Source of the DNA: Robiginitalea sediminis
GTDB taxonomy: Bacteria; Bacteroidota; Bacteroidia; Flavobacteriales; Flavobacteriaceae
Length of the DNA: 64,000 bases
Assembly: GCF_002198115.1 (NCBI RefSeq)
Contig: NZ_NGNR01000002.1
Coordinates: forward strand, 186,001-250,000
Direction of reading: 5' to 3'
Shown: positions 46,950 to 56,104 of the stretch, one piece after another
Numbering within the stretch: the first letter of the stretch is position 1
Layout of the letters: each line of letters starts with the position of its first letter
The notes under the pieces: generated by a model
Told to the model about the DNA's origin: nothing
What the model saw: the letters and a program-made list of their open reading frames with translations, nothing else
Databases searched by the model: none
Program-made: the position numbers and the translations under genes

Positions 46950-47000
46950 GGGAACCTGTCCGGATTGCCCATTGCCGGCAGGGGGCAGGTCCCTTTTTTT
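46950..47000 (+). terminator. Rho-independent terminator after gapA
   Basis: GGGAACCTGTCC pairs with GGGGCAGGTCCC (one bulged A, one G-U) around a 19-nt loop, directly followed by seven T residues. It would end or attenuate the pfkA-gapA transcript before the kinase gene. Confidence 0.75.
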
Positions 47001-47013
47001 ACGCCTCCACCCT

Positions 47014-47865
47014 ATGATCCTGATAACCGACAGCGGGGCCACCAAGGCCGACTGGATTGCCCTCGACAAGAAAGGCGACCAGATCTTTATGACCCAGACC
47101 CTGGGCCTTAGCCCGGAAGTGCTTTCCAAAGAAGTCATTGAAGAACGCCTGGCCAATAACTTTGAACTGGCCCGCAATGCCCACAAGGTAGAGCGGCTGT
47201 ATTTCTACGGTGCCGGGTGTGGGACAGACCGGATGCGGAAGTTTCTCAAGGAGATCTTCAGCGACTTTTTCCCGAATGCCAAGGTGGAGGTCAAGGAGGA
47301 TACCTATGCCGCCATTTATTCCACCACAAAAATCGGCCACCAGGGAATCGTCTGTATCCTGGGTACAGGCTCTAACTGTAGCTACTACGATGGCCACCAG
47401 CTTTTCCAGAAAGTGACTTCTCTGGGGTATATCCTCATGGACGACGGGAGTGGGAATTTCTTCGGGCGCAAGCTGATACGCGACTATTACTACCACAAAA
47501 TGCCCCAGGACCTGGGCATCCTCTTCGACAAGGAATACAACCTGGATGCGGATGTCATCAAGGAGAATCTCTATAAAAAGCCCAATCCGAATACCTACCT
47601 GGCCACCTTTGCCCGGTTTATTGTGGAACACCGGGAGCACCCCTACTGCAAAGGGGTCATAGACAAGGGTTTCCAGCAGTTCATCAACAACCACGTGATG
47701 CAGTTTGAGCTGGCTACCAAGGTGCCGGTGCACTTTGTGGGCAGTATTGCGTTTTACCTCCAGGATGAGCTCAAGGCTGTGGTGGAACGCAACGACCTGG
47801 TTCTGGGTCAGATCCGCCAGCGCCCCATAGACGGTCTGGTGGAATTCCACAAGGATACGATTTAA
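47014..47865 (+). CDS. BadF/BadG/BcrA-type ATPase, N-acetylglucosamine-kinase-like
   Basis: Cytoplasmic sugar kinase of 283 aa with the ASKHA fold. Phosphate-1 loop ITDSGATKADWIAL at residues 3-16, phosphate-2/adenosine region GIVCILGTGSNC near 110-121, and MDDGSGNFFGRKLI near 144-157. Bacteroidota members are annotated as N-acetylglucosamine kinases, which fits a location beside glycolytic genes and peptidoglycan-recycling genes further right; the substrate is inferred. The frame opens at 46972, inside the terminator; ATG 47014 gives the proper N-terminus. A weak hairpin (47864-47885) overlaps the stop. Confidence 0.85.
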   Translation: MILITDSGATKADWIALDKKGDQIFMTQTLGLSPEVLSKEVIEERLANNFELARNAHKVERLYFYGAGCGTDRMRKFLKEIFSDFFPNAKVEVKEDTYAAIYSTTKIGHQGIVCILGTGSNCSYYDGHQLFQKVTSLGYILMDDGSGNFFGRKLIRDYYYHKMPQDLGILFDKEYNLDADVIKENLYKKPNPNTYLATFARFIVEHREHPYCKGVIDKGFQQFINNHVMQFELATKVPVHFVGSIAFYLQDELKAVVERNDLVLGQIRQRPIDGLVEFHKDTI

Positions 47866-48413
47866 CGTTCCCTGTCCGGGAGCGTTTCCTGATTTCTTTC
47901 ACGATTCGGTCACACCTGCACACTGTTGCTCGGGGTGAACATTTCTCATGGAGTAAGGCAGCCCTTGACTAATAGCTAATGGGTAACCCGCTATGGCTGG
48001 TTCTAGTTATTTATGAGTTATGCGGGGATTAAGGTTTGTGCTTGGAATTGCACTGGTTCCGATGGGTTTTTGCAGCCTGGAAGGTTATGTTGTCCCTATA
48101 AGGGCGGGGGGGTCCTCCAGATTTGAAATCTGAAATAATACTGATTTAGAACATTTTCTGGTCGAACTGCGAGGGGATTGCAGGGAAAGACAATAACTTG
48201 AATCTGGGGGTTTTGGGGCCCCTTTAGGTAAGTGTGTTGAAAATTACACCCCCGGGTTTAAACGGCAAAGTGCTTGGGGCTTGCAGCTGCAATCCGTAAC
48301 TTGGTATTGGGGTGGGGGAGATACCCCCCCAAACGGTCGACCCTAAAATCTGGATGCTAACCCACCCACCAAAAATGGCAACTCCCAAACCTTAGACCAG
48401 GTGCTGAAGGCTA
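47866..48413. other. Gene-free region, no feature recognised
   Basis: About 548 bp with no convincing coding frame on either strand. An imperfect hairpin (AACGTTCCC / GGGAGCGTT, one wobble) starts at the kinase stop and may weakly terminate it. G- and C-runs (for example around 48106-48116 and 48311-48335) give several local stems. I compared by eye with tmRNA, RNase P RNA, SRP RNA and 6S RNA patterns and saw no match. It may hold an unrecognised small RNA or be decayed sequence. Confidence 0.5.
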
Positions 48414-48797
48414 CTACCCACCAATGGCAATCACAGAAATTTCCACATTGACAAACTTGGGCAGGTTGGCCACTTCAACCGTTTCCCGCGCCGGGGCGGT
48501 TTCAGGGTCAAAATAACCGCCATACACGGCATTGATCCGGCTAAACTGGTGCATGTCGGCCACGAAGATGCTCGCCTTAACCACATTGTCGAACCCCATG
48601 TCTGCAGCGGCCAGCACAGCCTTCAGGTTTTCCATCACCTGCTTGGTTTCGTCTTCAATACTGGCGTCTTTCAATTCCCCGGTAGCGGGGACCAACCCTA
48701 TTTGTCCGGAAACATAAAGGGTATTGCCGTACATTACAGCCTGGTTGTAGGGCCCTATGGGTGCCGGGGCGTCCGGGGTTTTGATGATCCTTTTCAT
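48414..48797 (-). CDS. RidA-family enamine/imine deaminase
   Basis: Small cytoplasmic enzyme of 127 aa (trimeric in the family) that hydrolyses reactive 2-aminoacrylate and related enamines. APIGPYNQAV near residues 11-20, LYVSGQIGL near 27-35, and the C-terminal APARETVEVANLPKFVNVEI near 101-120 with the catalytic Arg are all present, so this is an active-type RidA. It lies 11 bp after the LptD-like gene in the same direction and may share its transcript. Confidence 0.95.
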   Translation of the reverse strand: MKRIIKTPDAPAPIGPYNQAVMYGNTLYVSGQIGLVPATGELKDASIEDETKQVMENLKAVLAAADMGFDNVVKASIFVADMHQFSRINAVYGGYFDPETAPARETVEVANLPKFVNVEISVIAIGG

Positions 48798-48808
48798 CGG
48801 TTTTGCGT

Positions 48809-51526
48809 TTAGTTAAAATTAGAGCGCTGGCTCCGGTTTTCCCATTTCAGGTCTTTCAGGACGCTGGCCTTGATGCCTATAAAAAAGTACCAGCGTTCGA
48901 ATTGCCCGAACGGCGTCCAGTCAAACTTCAGGTTGAAACTACCCAAATCCCGCTGGAATCGAAGTTGCGTGACCCCAAAACCGTTGCGGACAAAATCGTA
49001 GGACGAGGAGACCCCCACCTCCCAGCGCGGGGACAAACTGATATTCCCCGAGAACATCAGGGAATGGTTGGAAATATCTCCGTTTCGGTTGGTGTTGGTG
49101 TAATTCATAGCATACTGGAGTCGCACATCCCAGGGTATTTTGGATCCCCAGGAAGGGTTTTCCACATTGTCAGGGTCCCGGTTGTCGAAAGCGCTCTGGT
49201 TAAAGTTTTCGGCCCGGCCAAACAAATCGTCCGTACGGCCACCACTGGCGGCTACGTAGTTATCTCCGCTATAGGGGTCATCCTCGTCTTCACGGTCGCC
49301 CGCTTCGTCCCGCCTGAAATCTTCGCTGCTCAGGCGGTAACTGATATTGAGCCTGGCATTGGTAAGGCGCAGCAGGCCTCCGCCGCTGTTGATGTTGAGG
49401 GTATTGATCCGTCGTCCATTGTTGTCGATGGTGTAGGGGTCCAGGCTGGCACCGAAGTTGACAGACATCTTGTTGTCCAGCAAATTGGTCCCTCCGGTCA
49501 TACTTATCGGGCTCAGTTTTAAGGAGTCCGCTTCAAAGTTGTAACTCGTGCTGAAGTTCAGGCTGTTGAGCAGAAAAATCTTTTTGGGCTCTGTGGCAGT
49601 CGAATCCCGGTCCCGGACCTTAGCCTCCAGGGTGTTGGCCAGGGAAAAGGACATAGAGCTGGATTGTTGCCTTCTTGGGGTGCCGTAGAGGGTGTTTTCG
49701 AAGCGTGTAAAATAGATCTGATCACCCGTGGTTTCATTGACCACCTCTTCGTAATACTGGTCGAAGGAGGGCGCCCAGCCATAGCTCACTTGCGGCCTTA
49801 CGATATGCCGGAGTGCCTGGATGGTCTTATCTTCCCCGAAGTTGAAGGTACCGTACAGGGTGGTCCCTATACTGGCATTGAGGCTGTATTGGTTAAACCG
49901 GTCAAAACCTTCTACCGTATCGCGCACAATGGTTTGAGTTTCCTCGTCGTAACGCTGGTCAAAGGTGTCTCCTGTCCAGATTTCCTCGTAAGTACCGCCC
50001 AGGCTGACACTGAAATACTTGGCAACCTTGAAGTTGGTTGCGATAGGGATGCGGTGGCGGGCTCCCATCCGGGCATCGTCAAACATCCGGCCGGTCAGGA
50101 AGTCCTCACTGTTGGTTCGGATACTGTTGCGGCCGTTCAGGTCGTACTGGAAGTTGATATTCTGAATGGCCCCTTTCTTGATCCCGTCCCTTTTGGCAAA
50201 AGGGAAAATCCGCTCCATACTGGCCTGCAGGGTGGGCAGGGTCACATCTACAACATCGGTGTTGGTATTCTGGTTATGGGTTGCTGTAAGGCTTACATTC
50301 ACCGAGGGGTAGGCCGGGAAGGTTTTCGAATATGAAATGGAAGAAGAGAGGTTGTTTACCTGGGTGTTGGGCAGGTTTTGCTGGATAAGGGAGTTCCGGA
50401 AATACTGGCTGCTCCCCAGGTTCACCGAGGCGGAAAACCGGGAATTCGGGTTAGACTTAGGGTCCTGGCTGTGGCTCATCTGGATGTTGTAGATGGTGGT
50501 CCGGCTGTAATCGTCGAAACCTTTCTGCGAGGTCACCAGGTTTTCGTACCGGAAATTCAGGTTCCCCCGGAAACGGTACCGTTTGGCATAGACGCTTTGT
50601 GTCCGGAAGCCGTAGCTACCGTTGGTATACAGGTCTCCCGTAAGGGTGAGGTCCACATAATCCGAAATGGGCAGGTAATACCCCCCGTTTTGAAGGAAGT
50701 AACCCCGGCGGGCATCGTTGCCGAAGGTTGGCATCATAATCCCCGCAGTGCGCCCTACGGTAAGCGGAAAGTAGGCAAAGGGCAGGGCCACGGGGGTTGG
50801 GACATCCACAATATACAGGTTGCTGTAGCCCGCGATCACCTTTTTACCCGGAACAAATTTGGCCTTGCGGATCCGGATGTAATAGTCCGGGTCCAGCGTG
50901 TCTTTGGAGGTGGTAATACGGCCTTCGCTGAGGAAGTAAACCGAGTCGTTTTCCTTCTTGGTCCGCTGGGCATACACCTTCATCGCTTCGCTTCCCAGGC
51001 GCCCGATCCCACCGGCCTGCTGTTCGGTGCGGGAATTCCAGATAATGGCTTTTTCGGATTTGAAGTTAAAGCGGATAGAATCCGGGATGACCTCGTTGGA
51101 ACCCTGTTTGAAGAAGGGCAGCTGGGAATAGGTGCCCAGCGAATCCTTGATCCGCCCGGCATAGACCTCATTATTCACGTAGTCCAGTACGATAACACCG
51201 GCCTTTAGCTCGGTATCCTGGTAATAGATCTCCGCCTCATTGTAGAGGTAGATTTTCTTTTCCTTCTGGTTGATGCGGACATAATCCTTGGCCTTGTAGA
51301 TGACCTTATCCAGCAAAGCTCCTCCGGAAGGTTGAATCGTATCCTGAAGGGTCGTGTCCGGGGCCTGCCCCATTTCCACCATGAGGTCGGAGAGGTCGGG
51401 GGCTACAAGGGAATCTCCTACGGGGGCTATGGGAAGGGCAACAGGGGCACCCTCCTGAGCCGATAATCCAAGCGACGCCAGCAAAATCACACCCAGGAAA
51501 AGAAAGTTCCGTTTATTTGAAAGCAA
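48809..51526 (-). CDS. LptD-like outer-membrane assembly protein
   Basis: Large exported protein of 905 aa: signal peptide FLFLGVILLASLGLSAQ, an N-terminal OstA-like beta-jellyroll (about residues 70-230; YNEAEIYYQDTELKAGVI) and a long beta barrel rich in Tyr/Asn strands. Bacteroidota counterparts are taken as LptD, which inserts lipopolysaccharide into the outer membrane with LptE. The conserved barrel cysteines of proteobacterial LptD are absent, as in the phylum generally. The start appears to be TTG 51526, since no ATG precedes the signal peptide. It is divergent from the amidase gene, with overlapping promoters. Confidence 0.83.
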   Translation of the reverse strand: MLSNKRNFLFLGVILLASLGLSAQEGAPVALPIAPVGDSLVAPDLSDLMVEMGQAPDTTLQDTIQPSGGALLDKVIYKAKDYVRINQKEKKIYLYNEAEIYYQDTELKAGVIVLDYVNNEVYAGRIKDSLGTYSQLPFFKQGSNEVIPDSIRFNFKSEKAIIWNSRTEQQAGGIGRLGSEAMKVYAQRTKKENDSVYFLSEGRITTSKDTLDPDYYIRIRKAKFVPGKKVIAGYSNLYIVDVPTPVALPFAYFPLTVGRTAGIMMPTFGNDARRGYFLQNGGYYLPISDYVDLTLTGDLYTNGSYGFRTQSVYAKRYRFRGNLNFRYENLVTSQKGFDDYSRTTIYNIQMSHSQDPKSNPNSRFSASVNLGSSQYFRNSLIQQNLPNTQVNNLSSSISYSKTFPAYPSVNVSLTATHNQNTNTDVVDVTLPTLQASMERIFPFAKRDGIKKGAIQNINFQYDLNGRNSIRTNSEDFLTGRMFDDARMGARHRIPIATNFKVAKYFSVSLGGTYEEIWTGDTFDQRYDEETQTIVRDTVEGFDRFNQYSLNASIGTTLYGTFNFGEDKTIQALRHIVRPQVSYGWAPSFDQYYEEVVNETTGDQIYFTRFENTLYGTPRRQQSSSMSFSLANTLEAKVRDRDSTATEPKKIFLLNSLNFSTSYNFEADSLKLSPISMTGGTNLLDNKMSVNFGASLDPYTIDNNGRRINTLNINSGGGLLRLTNARLNISYRLSSEDFRRDEAGDREDEDDPYSGDNYVAASGGRTDDLFGRAENFNQSAFDNRDPDNVENPSWGSKIPWDVRLQYAMNYTNTNRNGDISNHSLMFSGNISLSPRWEVGVSSSYDFVRNGFGVTQLRFQRDLGSFNLKFDWTPFGQFERWYFFIGIKASVLKDLKWENRSQRSNFN

Positions 51527-51546
51527 GGCGATAAATCCTATTTTTG
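51516..51546 (+). promoter_or_regulatory. Promoter of the amidase gene (TTTG-N19-TATTTTTG)
   Basis: TTTG at 51516-51519 and TATTTTTG at 51539-51546 are separated by 19 nt, an ideal match. It begins inside the first codons of the LptD-like gene. The predicted leader to ATG 51637 is about 85 nt. Confidence 0.65.
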
Positions 51547-51572
51547 TAAGCGTTGGCTTCGGATTCCGTCGT

Positions 51573-51580
51573 CAAACTTA
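51573..51580 (-). promoter_or_regulatory. -7 promoter box of the LptD-like gene
   Basis: Minus-strand TAAGTTTG, an exact TAnnTTTG match, 46 nt before the TTG start. No -33 TTG at normal distance. Because the amidase promoter lies downstream of it, the two transcripts would overlap at their 5' ends. Confidence 0.5.
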
Positions 51581-51636
51581 CATATTTTTCAGGCTGCAGC
51601 GCCTACATTACCATAAATTTAACCCGCTTGAAATCC

Positions 51637-52926
51637 ATGATGTTGCCCGCTATCAAAGGGATACACCCCAAACTGACTGTCTTGTTGGCGCTTTGTTTCG
51701 CCTGGCTTACGCCCGCCTTGCCGCAGGCGGCCGATCCCGTCGGGGCAGGGGCATTTACCGTGGTTCTGGATGCGGGTCACGGAGGGCACGACCCGGGAAA
51801 CCTGGGTAATGGTTTTCTGGAAAAGGATATCGCCTTGAGGATCGTCCTGGAAGCGGGAAAGGTGCTCCAGCAAACCGAAGGGGTAAAAGTGATTTATACC
51901 CGGGACAATGACAGTTTTGTGGACCTTTACGTCCGGGGGGAAATCGCCAACAAGGCCAAAGCCGACCTTTTCGTCTCGGTCCACTGCGATTCCCATACCT
52001 CCAATGCCCATGGTGCAGGAACATTCGTGCTGGGCCTCCATGCCAACAAGCAAAATTTTGAGATTGCCAAGAAAGAAAACTCGGTCATCTACCTGGAAGA
52101 CAATTATGAGACCCGGTATGCGGACTACGATATCAATTCCCCTGAATCCGTTATTGGCCTTACCATCATGCAGGAAGAATTCCTCGACCAGAGCATCCTG
52201 TTGGGAAAGCTCATGCAAGACCGGTTTACAGGTAATTTGGGACGCAATGACCGGAAGGTGAAGCAAGCGGGCTTTATCGTGCTCCACCAGACCTTTATGC
52301 CCAGTGTTCTGGTAGAAACCGGATTCCTTACCAACAAGGAAGAAGGCCGGTACCTGAACTCCCAGAAGGGGCAACGGGAGATCGGTCAGGCTATTGCCGA
52401 TGCCATACTGGAGTACCGCCATTCGGTTCGCGTAGGGGGCCCCGTGCCCACTCTGGCCCCGGATCCTGAACCCGCCGTAACCCTTAAGGAAGAAGCGCCT
52501 GAAATGGTTCCGGTACCAGATGATCCCAATCCTGACCCCATAGTCCTGGAAAACGCCAAACCGGACCCGGCTGCTGCGGAGACCACGGAAGTCGTGGCCG
52601 GAGTAGTGGAAAATACCCGTACAGAAGAGGCAGCGGATACTGAGGTAGGAAAGCCGGAAACCGGCAAGATCGTCTATAAAATCCAGCTCATGGCGGTCAG
52701 CAAGGATCCGGACTTGTCCCCGGAGCGCTTCGGGGGGCTTGGCAACCTTTCCAAGGAGGCCTTTAACAATGTGTACAGGGTCCTGTACGGCCAGACCATT
52801 TCCTACGAGCACGCCAAGCTCCTGCAAAAAAATGCCGTTCAGAAGGGGTTCCCTTCGGCATACATCGTGGCCTATAAGGACGGACAGCGCATACCCATTA
52901 CGGACGCCATGGAATCCAGCCAGTAG
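51637..52926 (+). CDS. N-acetylmuramoyl-L-alanine amidase (AmiA/B/C type)
   Basis: Exported zinc amidase of 429 aa that cleaves the bond between MurNAc and the stem peptide. After a signal peptide (to about residue 32) come zinc motifs VLDAGHGGHDPG near 43-54, a Glu in NGFLEKDIAL near 57, FVSVHCDSH near 112-120 and VLVETGFLTN near 226-235 with the catalytic Glu. A Pro/Glu-rich linker (about 270-345) leads to a C-terminal SPOR-like region (YKIQLMAVSKDP...), expected to bind denuded glycan at the septum. The frame opens at TTG 51553; ATG 51637 (or 51640) starts just before the signal helix. Divergent from the LptD-like gene; the MCE gene follows after 59 bp. Confidence 0.92.
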   Translation: MMLPAIKGIHPKLTVLLALCFAWLTPALPQAADPVGAGAFTVVLDAGHGGHDPGNLGNGFLEKDIALRIVLEAGKVLQQTEGVKVIYTRDNDSFVDLYVRGEIANKAKADLFVSVHCDSHTSNAHGAGTFVLGLHANKQNFEIAKKENSVIYLEDNYETRYADYDINSPESVIGLTIMQEEFLDQSILLGKLMQDRFTGNLGRNDRKVKQAGFIVLHQTFMPSVLVETGFLTNKEEGRYLNSQKGQREIGQAIADAILEYRHSVRVGGPVPTLAPDPEPAVTLKEEAPEMVPVPDDPNPDPIVLENAKPDPAAAETTEVVAGVVENTRTEEAADTEVGKPETGKIVYKIQLMAVSKDPDLSPERFGGLGNLSKEAFNNVYRVLYGQTISYEHAKLLQKNAVQKGFPSAYIVAYKDGQRIPITDAMESSQ

Positions 52927-52954
52927 CTGGCAGCATGCATCCGAAAATTATTTC

Positions 52955-52962
52955 TAATTTTG
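52955..52962 (+). promoter_or_regulatory. -7 promoter box of the MCE gene
   Basis: TAATTTTG matches TAnnTTTG and lies 23 nt before the TTG start at 52986. No -33 box recognised. Confidence 0.5.
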
Positions 52963-52985
52963 TTTGAAACGCAAAACGGGACGGA

Positions 52986-53954
52986 TTGAAACTCTCCAGA
53001 GAATTTAAAACGGGAATTATCGTTATCGGAGGCATCCTCCTGTTCATCCTCGGGTTCTCCTACCTGAAAAGCTCCCCCTTGTTCGACGACAGCAAGACCT
53101 TTTACGCCGTTTACAGCCATGTTGGGGGACTGCAACCCGGTACCCAGGTCAGCATTAACGGGTTCTCTGTAGGCAAAGTGAACGATATCCGCTTTAAGGA
53201 TGAGAGCGGGCAACTGGTAGTGACCTTTTCTGTGAATAAGTCCTTCGAATTCTCCAGCAACAGTATTGCGGAGCTCTACGACACGGGAATTATCGGGGGT
53301 AAAGGGATCCAGATCCAGCCTGTTTTTGATGGGGCACCAACCGCCAAAAGCGGTGATACCCTGCAGGCAGCTACCCGACCGGGCCTTACCGAGCTGGTAC
53401 AGCAAAAATTAACCCCACTGCAAATGAAGGTGGAAGGCGCTGTATCCAATGCGGACTCCCTGTTGGTTAATGTTAATGAAGTATTGGATCCCACTACCAA
53501 GAAGAACCTGAGGGAAGCCATCAGCGGCCTTAATACCCTTGTTGCCACTTTTCAGGGAAGCGCCGATAAACTCAATACTCTTCTGGGTGAAAACCAGACC
53601 CAGCTGGACAGCAGTCTGAAAAACATCGACCAGATTACCCGGAATTTTGCCCGCATCTCCGATACACTTGCCGATGCCGGCCTGGGCGAGACTGTGGCTC
53701 GTTTGGAAACCACCCTGGCCAGCCTCGATGCCCTTATGGCGCGTCTGGAAAGCGGGGAGGGCAGTATGGGTAAGCTGATGAAGGACGAGGCCCTGTATGA
53801 TAACCTGGAAGCCTCCTCGCGTCAATTGGAATTGCTCCTGCAGGACTTCCGCCTGAATCCGAAGCGGTATGTAAACGTCTCGGTTTTCGGGAAGAAGCAA
53901 AAGGAATACACCGTGCCGGAAAATGATCCGGCCGACCAAAACCAACCCGATTGA
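52986..53954 (+). CDS. MlaD/MCE-family lipid-transport protein
   Basis: Membrane-anchored periplasmic protein of 322 aa. One N-terminal helix (residues about 9-25) is followed by an MCE domain (about 36-115: FYAVYSHVGGLQPGTQVSINGFSVGKV is its hallmark in parts), then a long helical tail (about 140-290) as in proteins that form hexameric channels for phospholipids. The ATPase and permease partners (MlaF/MlaE type) are not in this window. The start is TTG 52986: KLSREFKTGIIVI directly matches flavobacterial family starts. The stop overlaps the next ATG as TGATG, implying coupling with the Fe-S gene. Confidence 0.92.
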   Translation: MKLSREFKTGIIVIGGILLFILGFSYLKSSPLFDDSKTFYAVYSHVGGLQPGTQVSINGFSVGKVNDIRFKDESGQLVVTFSVNKSFEFSSNSIAELYDTGIIGGKGIQIQPVFDGAPTAKSGDTLQAATRPGLTELVQQKLTPLQMKVEGAVSNADSLLVNVNEVLDPTTKKNLREAISGLNTLVATFQGSADKLNTLLGENQTQLDSSLKNIDQITRNFARISDTLADAGLGETVARLETTLASLDALMARLESGEGSMGKLMKDEALYDNLEASSRQLELLLQDFRLNPKRYVNVSVFGKKQKEYTVPENDPADQNQPD

Positions 53955-55291
53955 TGGAGTACCTCCCGAACATCCTTTTCCTCCTGGCTCTCGTAGCCGG
54001 GGTGGGTTTTTTCTCGCGAAACATTCACAGGCTTATCCGCAACATACGCCTGGGGAGGGAAGTAACTCCCGAAGGCCCCCGAAGCGAGCGCTGGAAAAAT
54101 ATGGCCCGCATCGCACTGGGGCAGCAAAAAATGGTGGTCCGCCCCCTGGCGGGCATCCTCCACATGATAGTCTATGTGGGGTTTATCATCATTAATATCG
54201 AGGTCCTAGAAATCATCATAGACGGTCTGTTGGGCACCCACCGCGTCTTTGCTTTTCTGGGTCCGGTCTACGATTTCCTGATTGGCAGTTTTGAGATCCT
54301 GGCCTTGCTGGTTATCGTTGCTGTAATCCTCTTCTGGCTCCGCCGGAATGTGGTAAAGCTCGCCCGCTTTTGGAAACCGGAGATGAAGGGTTGGCCCAAG
54401 AAGGACGCAGACTGGATCCTGTATATCGAATTTGTCCTAATGTGCCTGTTCCTGACCATGAATGCGGCCGACTTTCGCTTGCAAGAACTGGGAGAGGCCC
54501 ATTATGTCCAGGCAGGTGCCTTCCCGGTAAGCAGTATTTTGGCTCAGGCCTTTCAGGGGATGTCGGCAGCCTCCCTTGTTGTTCTGGAGCGCGCCGCCTG
54601 GTGGCTGCATATTCTGGGAATCCTGTTTTTCCTGAATTACCTCTATTACTCCAAGCACCTGCACATCCTGCTGGCGTTTCCCAATACCTGGTGGGCTAGT
54701 CTCTCCCCTAAGGGTGAGATGGGCAACCTGGAATCGGTGAAACGGGAAGTGGCCCTGATGATGGACCCCAATGCCGATCCGTTTGCTGCCCCTGCTGCCG
54801 ATGCCCCCCCGCCCGAAAAGTTCGGGGCTTCGGACGTCATGGACCTCACTCGGGTGCAATTGCTGGCAGCCTATACCTGTACCGAATGCGGCCGGTGCAC
54901 CAGCGAGTGCCCTGCCAACCAGACCGGTAAGAAACTCTCGCCCCGGAAAATCATGATGGACACCCGGGACCGGCTCGAGGAAGTCGGGCGTGCTCTTACA
55001 GCCTCCGGTGGTGCCTGGGAACCGGATGGTAAACAACTACTGGACGATTACATTACCCGGGAGGAACTCTGGGCCTGTACAACTTGCAACGCCTGTACCG
55101 AAGCCTGCCCAGTGAGTATTGATCCCCTTTCCATCATCCTGGATATGAGGCGCTACCTGGTTATGGAACAATCGGCGGCTCCTTCAGAACTCAATGTCAT
55201 GATGGGCAATGTAGAGAACAATGGGGCGCCATGGCCGTTTAACCAGATGGACCGGTTGAACTGGGCTAGCGAAAACGAAACAAGCGCGTAA
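53954..55291 (+). CDS. Membrane-bound 4Fe-4S oxidoreductase (heterodisulfide-reductase/NarI-like)
   Basis: Inner-membrane redox protein of 445 aa. The N-half has five or six hydrophobic helices (first at 4-20; others near 60, 100, 155, 195 and 215) resembling a cytochrome-b-type quinone-reacting domain; several His lie near helix ends. The C-half has two ferredoxin clusters, CTECGRCTSECPAN near 308 and CTTCNACTEACPVS near 374. The product with the next gene probably passes electrons between quinone and an unknown partner. The pair follows the MCE gene by a TGATG overlap. Function unassigned, though conserved in flavobacteria. Confidence 0.85.
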   Translation: MEYLPNILFLLALVAGVGFFSRNIHRLIRNIRLGREVTPEGPRSERWKNMARIALGQQKMVVRPLAGILHMIVYVGFIIINIEVLEIIIDGLLGTHRVFAFLGPVYDFLIGSFEILALLVIVAVILFWLRRNVVKLARFWKPEMKGWPKKDADWILYIEFVLMCLFLTMNAADFRLQELGEAHYVQAGAFPVSSILAQAFQGMSAASLVVLERAAWWLHILGILFFLNYLYYSKHLHILLAFPNTWWASLSPKGEMGNLESVKREVALMMDPNADPFAAPAADAPPPEKFGASDVMDLTRVQLLAAYTCTECGRCTSECPANQTGKKLSPRKIMMDTRDRLEEVGRALTASGGAWEPDGKQLLDDYITREELWACTTCNACTEACPVSIDPLSIILDMRRYLVMEQSAAPSELNVMMGNVENNGAPWPFNQMDRLNWASENETSA

Positions 55292-55295
55292 GGCA

Positions 55296-56090
55296 ATGGA
55301 AGGACAGATGAAAATACCGACAATGGCAGAACTTGCGGCGGAAGGAAAAACGCCTGAGGTTTTGTTTTGGGTGGGATGTGCCGGGAGTTTCGACGACCGC
55401 GCCAAGAAAATTACCAAGGCCTTTGCACGCCTGCTCCAGAAAGCCGGCGTTGGCTTTGCGGTGCTGGGTACTGAGGAGAGTTGTACGGGAGACCCAGCCA
55501 AAAGGGCCGGGAACGAATTTCTCTTCCAGATGCAGGCCGCGGTGAATATCCAGGTACTCAACGGTTACGGAGTACGCAAAATAGTAACCACCTGCCCCCA
55601 TTGTTTCAATACCCTTAAAAACGAATATCCCGGCCTGGGCGGAGACTATGAGGTGATGCACCATACCCGCTTTTTACAGGACCTGATCCGGGAAGGTCGT
55701 CTTACCCTGGAGGGTGGAACCTTCAAAGGAAAGCGGATTACCTACCACGACCCGTGTTACCTGGGCCGTGCCAACGGGATATACGAAGCCCCCAGGGCAC
55801 TAATCCGCCAGTTGGATGCCGAGCTGGTGGAGATGAAGCGTTGTAAGACACGTGGGTTGTGCTGTGGAGCGGGAGGAGCCCAAATGTTCAAGGAGGCCGA
55901 AAAGGGCGACAAGGAAATCAATATTGAACGTACGGAGGAAGCCCTGGACACCCGGCCGGAAGTGGTCGCCGCTGCCTGTCCGTTTTGCAATACCATGCTA
56001 ACGGATGGCATTAAGAACAAGGAAAAGGAGCAGGAAATCAAGGTTTTTGACCTGGCCGAACTTTTGGCCCAGGCTGCAGACCTGGAATAA
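55296..56090 (+). CDS. CCG-domain Fe-S oxidoreductase subunit (HdrB/GlpC/LutA-like)
   Basis: Cytoplasmic protein of 264 aa with two cysteine-rich CCG domains: WVGCAGSFD near 25 and TTCPHCFNTLKNEY near 98-111, then CYLGRANG near 156 and GLCCGAGGAQMF near 188-199. Such domains bind unusual Fe-S clusters in heterodisulfide reductase, glycolate oxidase and lactate-utilisation complexes. It starts 4 bp after the membrane Fe-S gene and is surely its partner. Starts at ATG 55296, 55308 or 55323 are possible. Confidence 0.9.
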   Translation: MEGQMKIPTMAELAAEGKTPEVLFWVGCAGSFDDRAKKITKAFARLLQKAGVGFAVLGTEESCTGDPAKRAGNEFLFQMQAAVNIQVLNGYGVRKIVTTCPHCFNTLKNEYPGLGGDYEVMHHTRFLQDLIREGRLTLEGGTFKGKRITYHDPCYLGRANGIYEAPRALIRQLDAELVEMKRCKTRGLCCGAGGAQMFKEAEKGDKEINIERTEEALDTRPEVVAAACPFCNTMLTDGIKNKEKEQEIKVFDLAELLAQAADLE

Positions 56091-56104
56091 ATGCAAAGGA
56101 TGGT

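Noticed and set aside
47866-48413. tmRNA, RNase P RNA, SRP RNA or 6S RNA in the gene-free stretch
   Set aside because: None of the conserved ends or core motifs of these RNAs could be found on either strand by eye.
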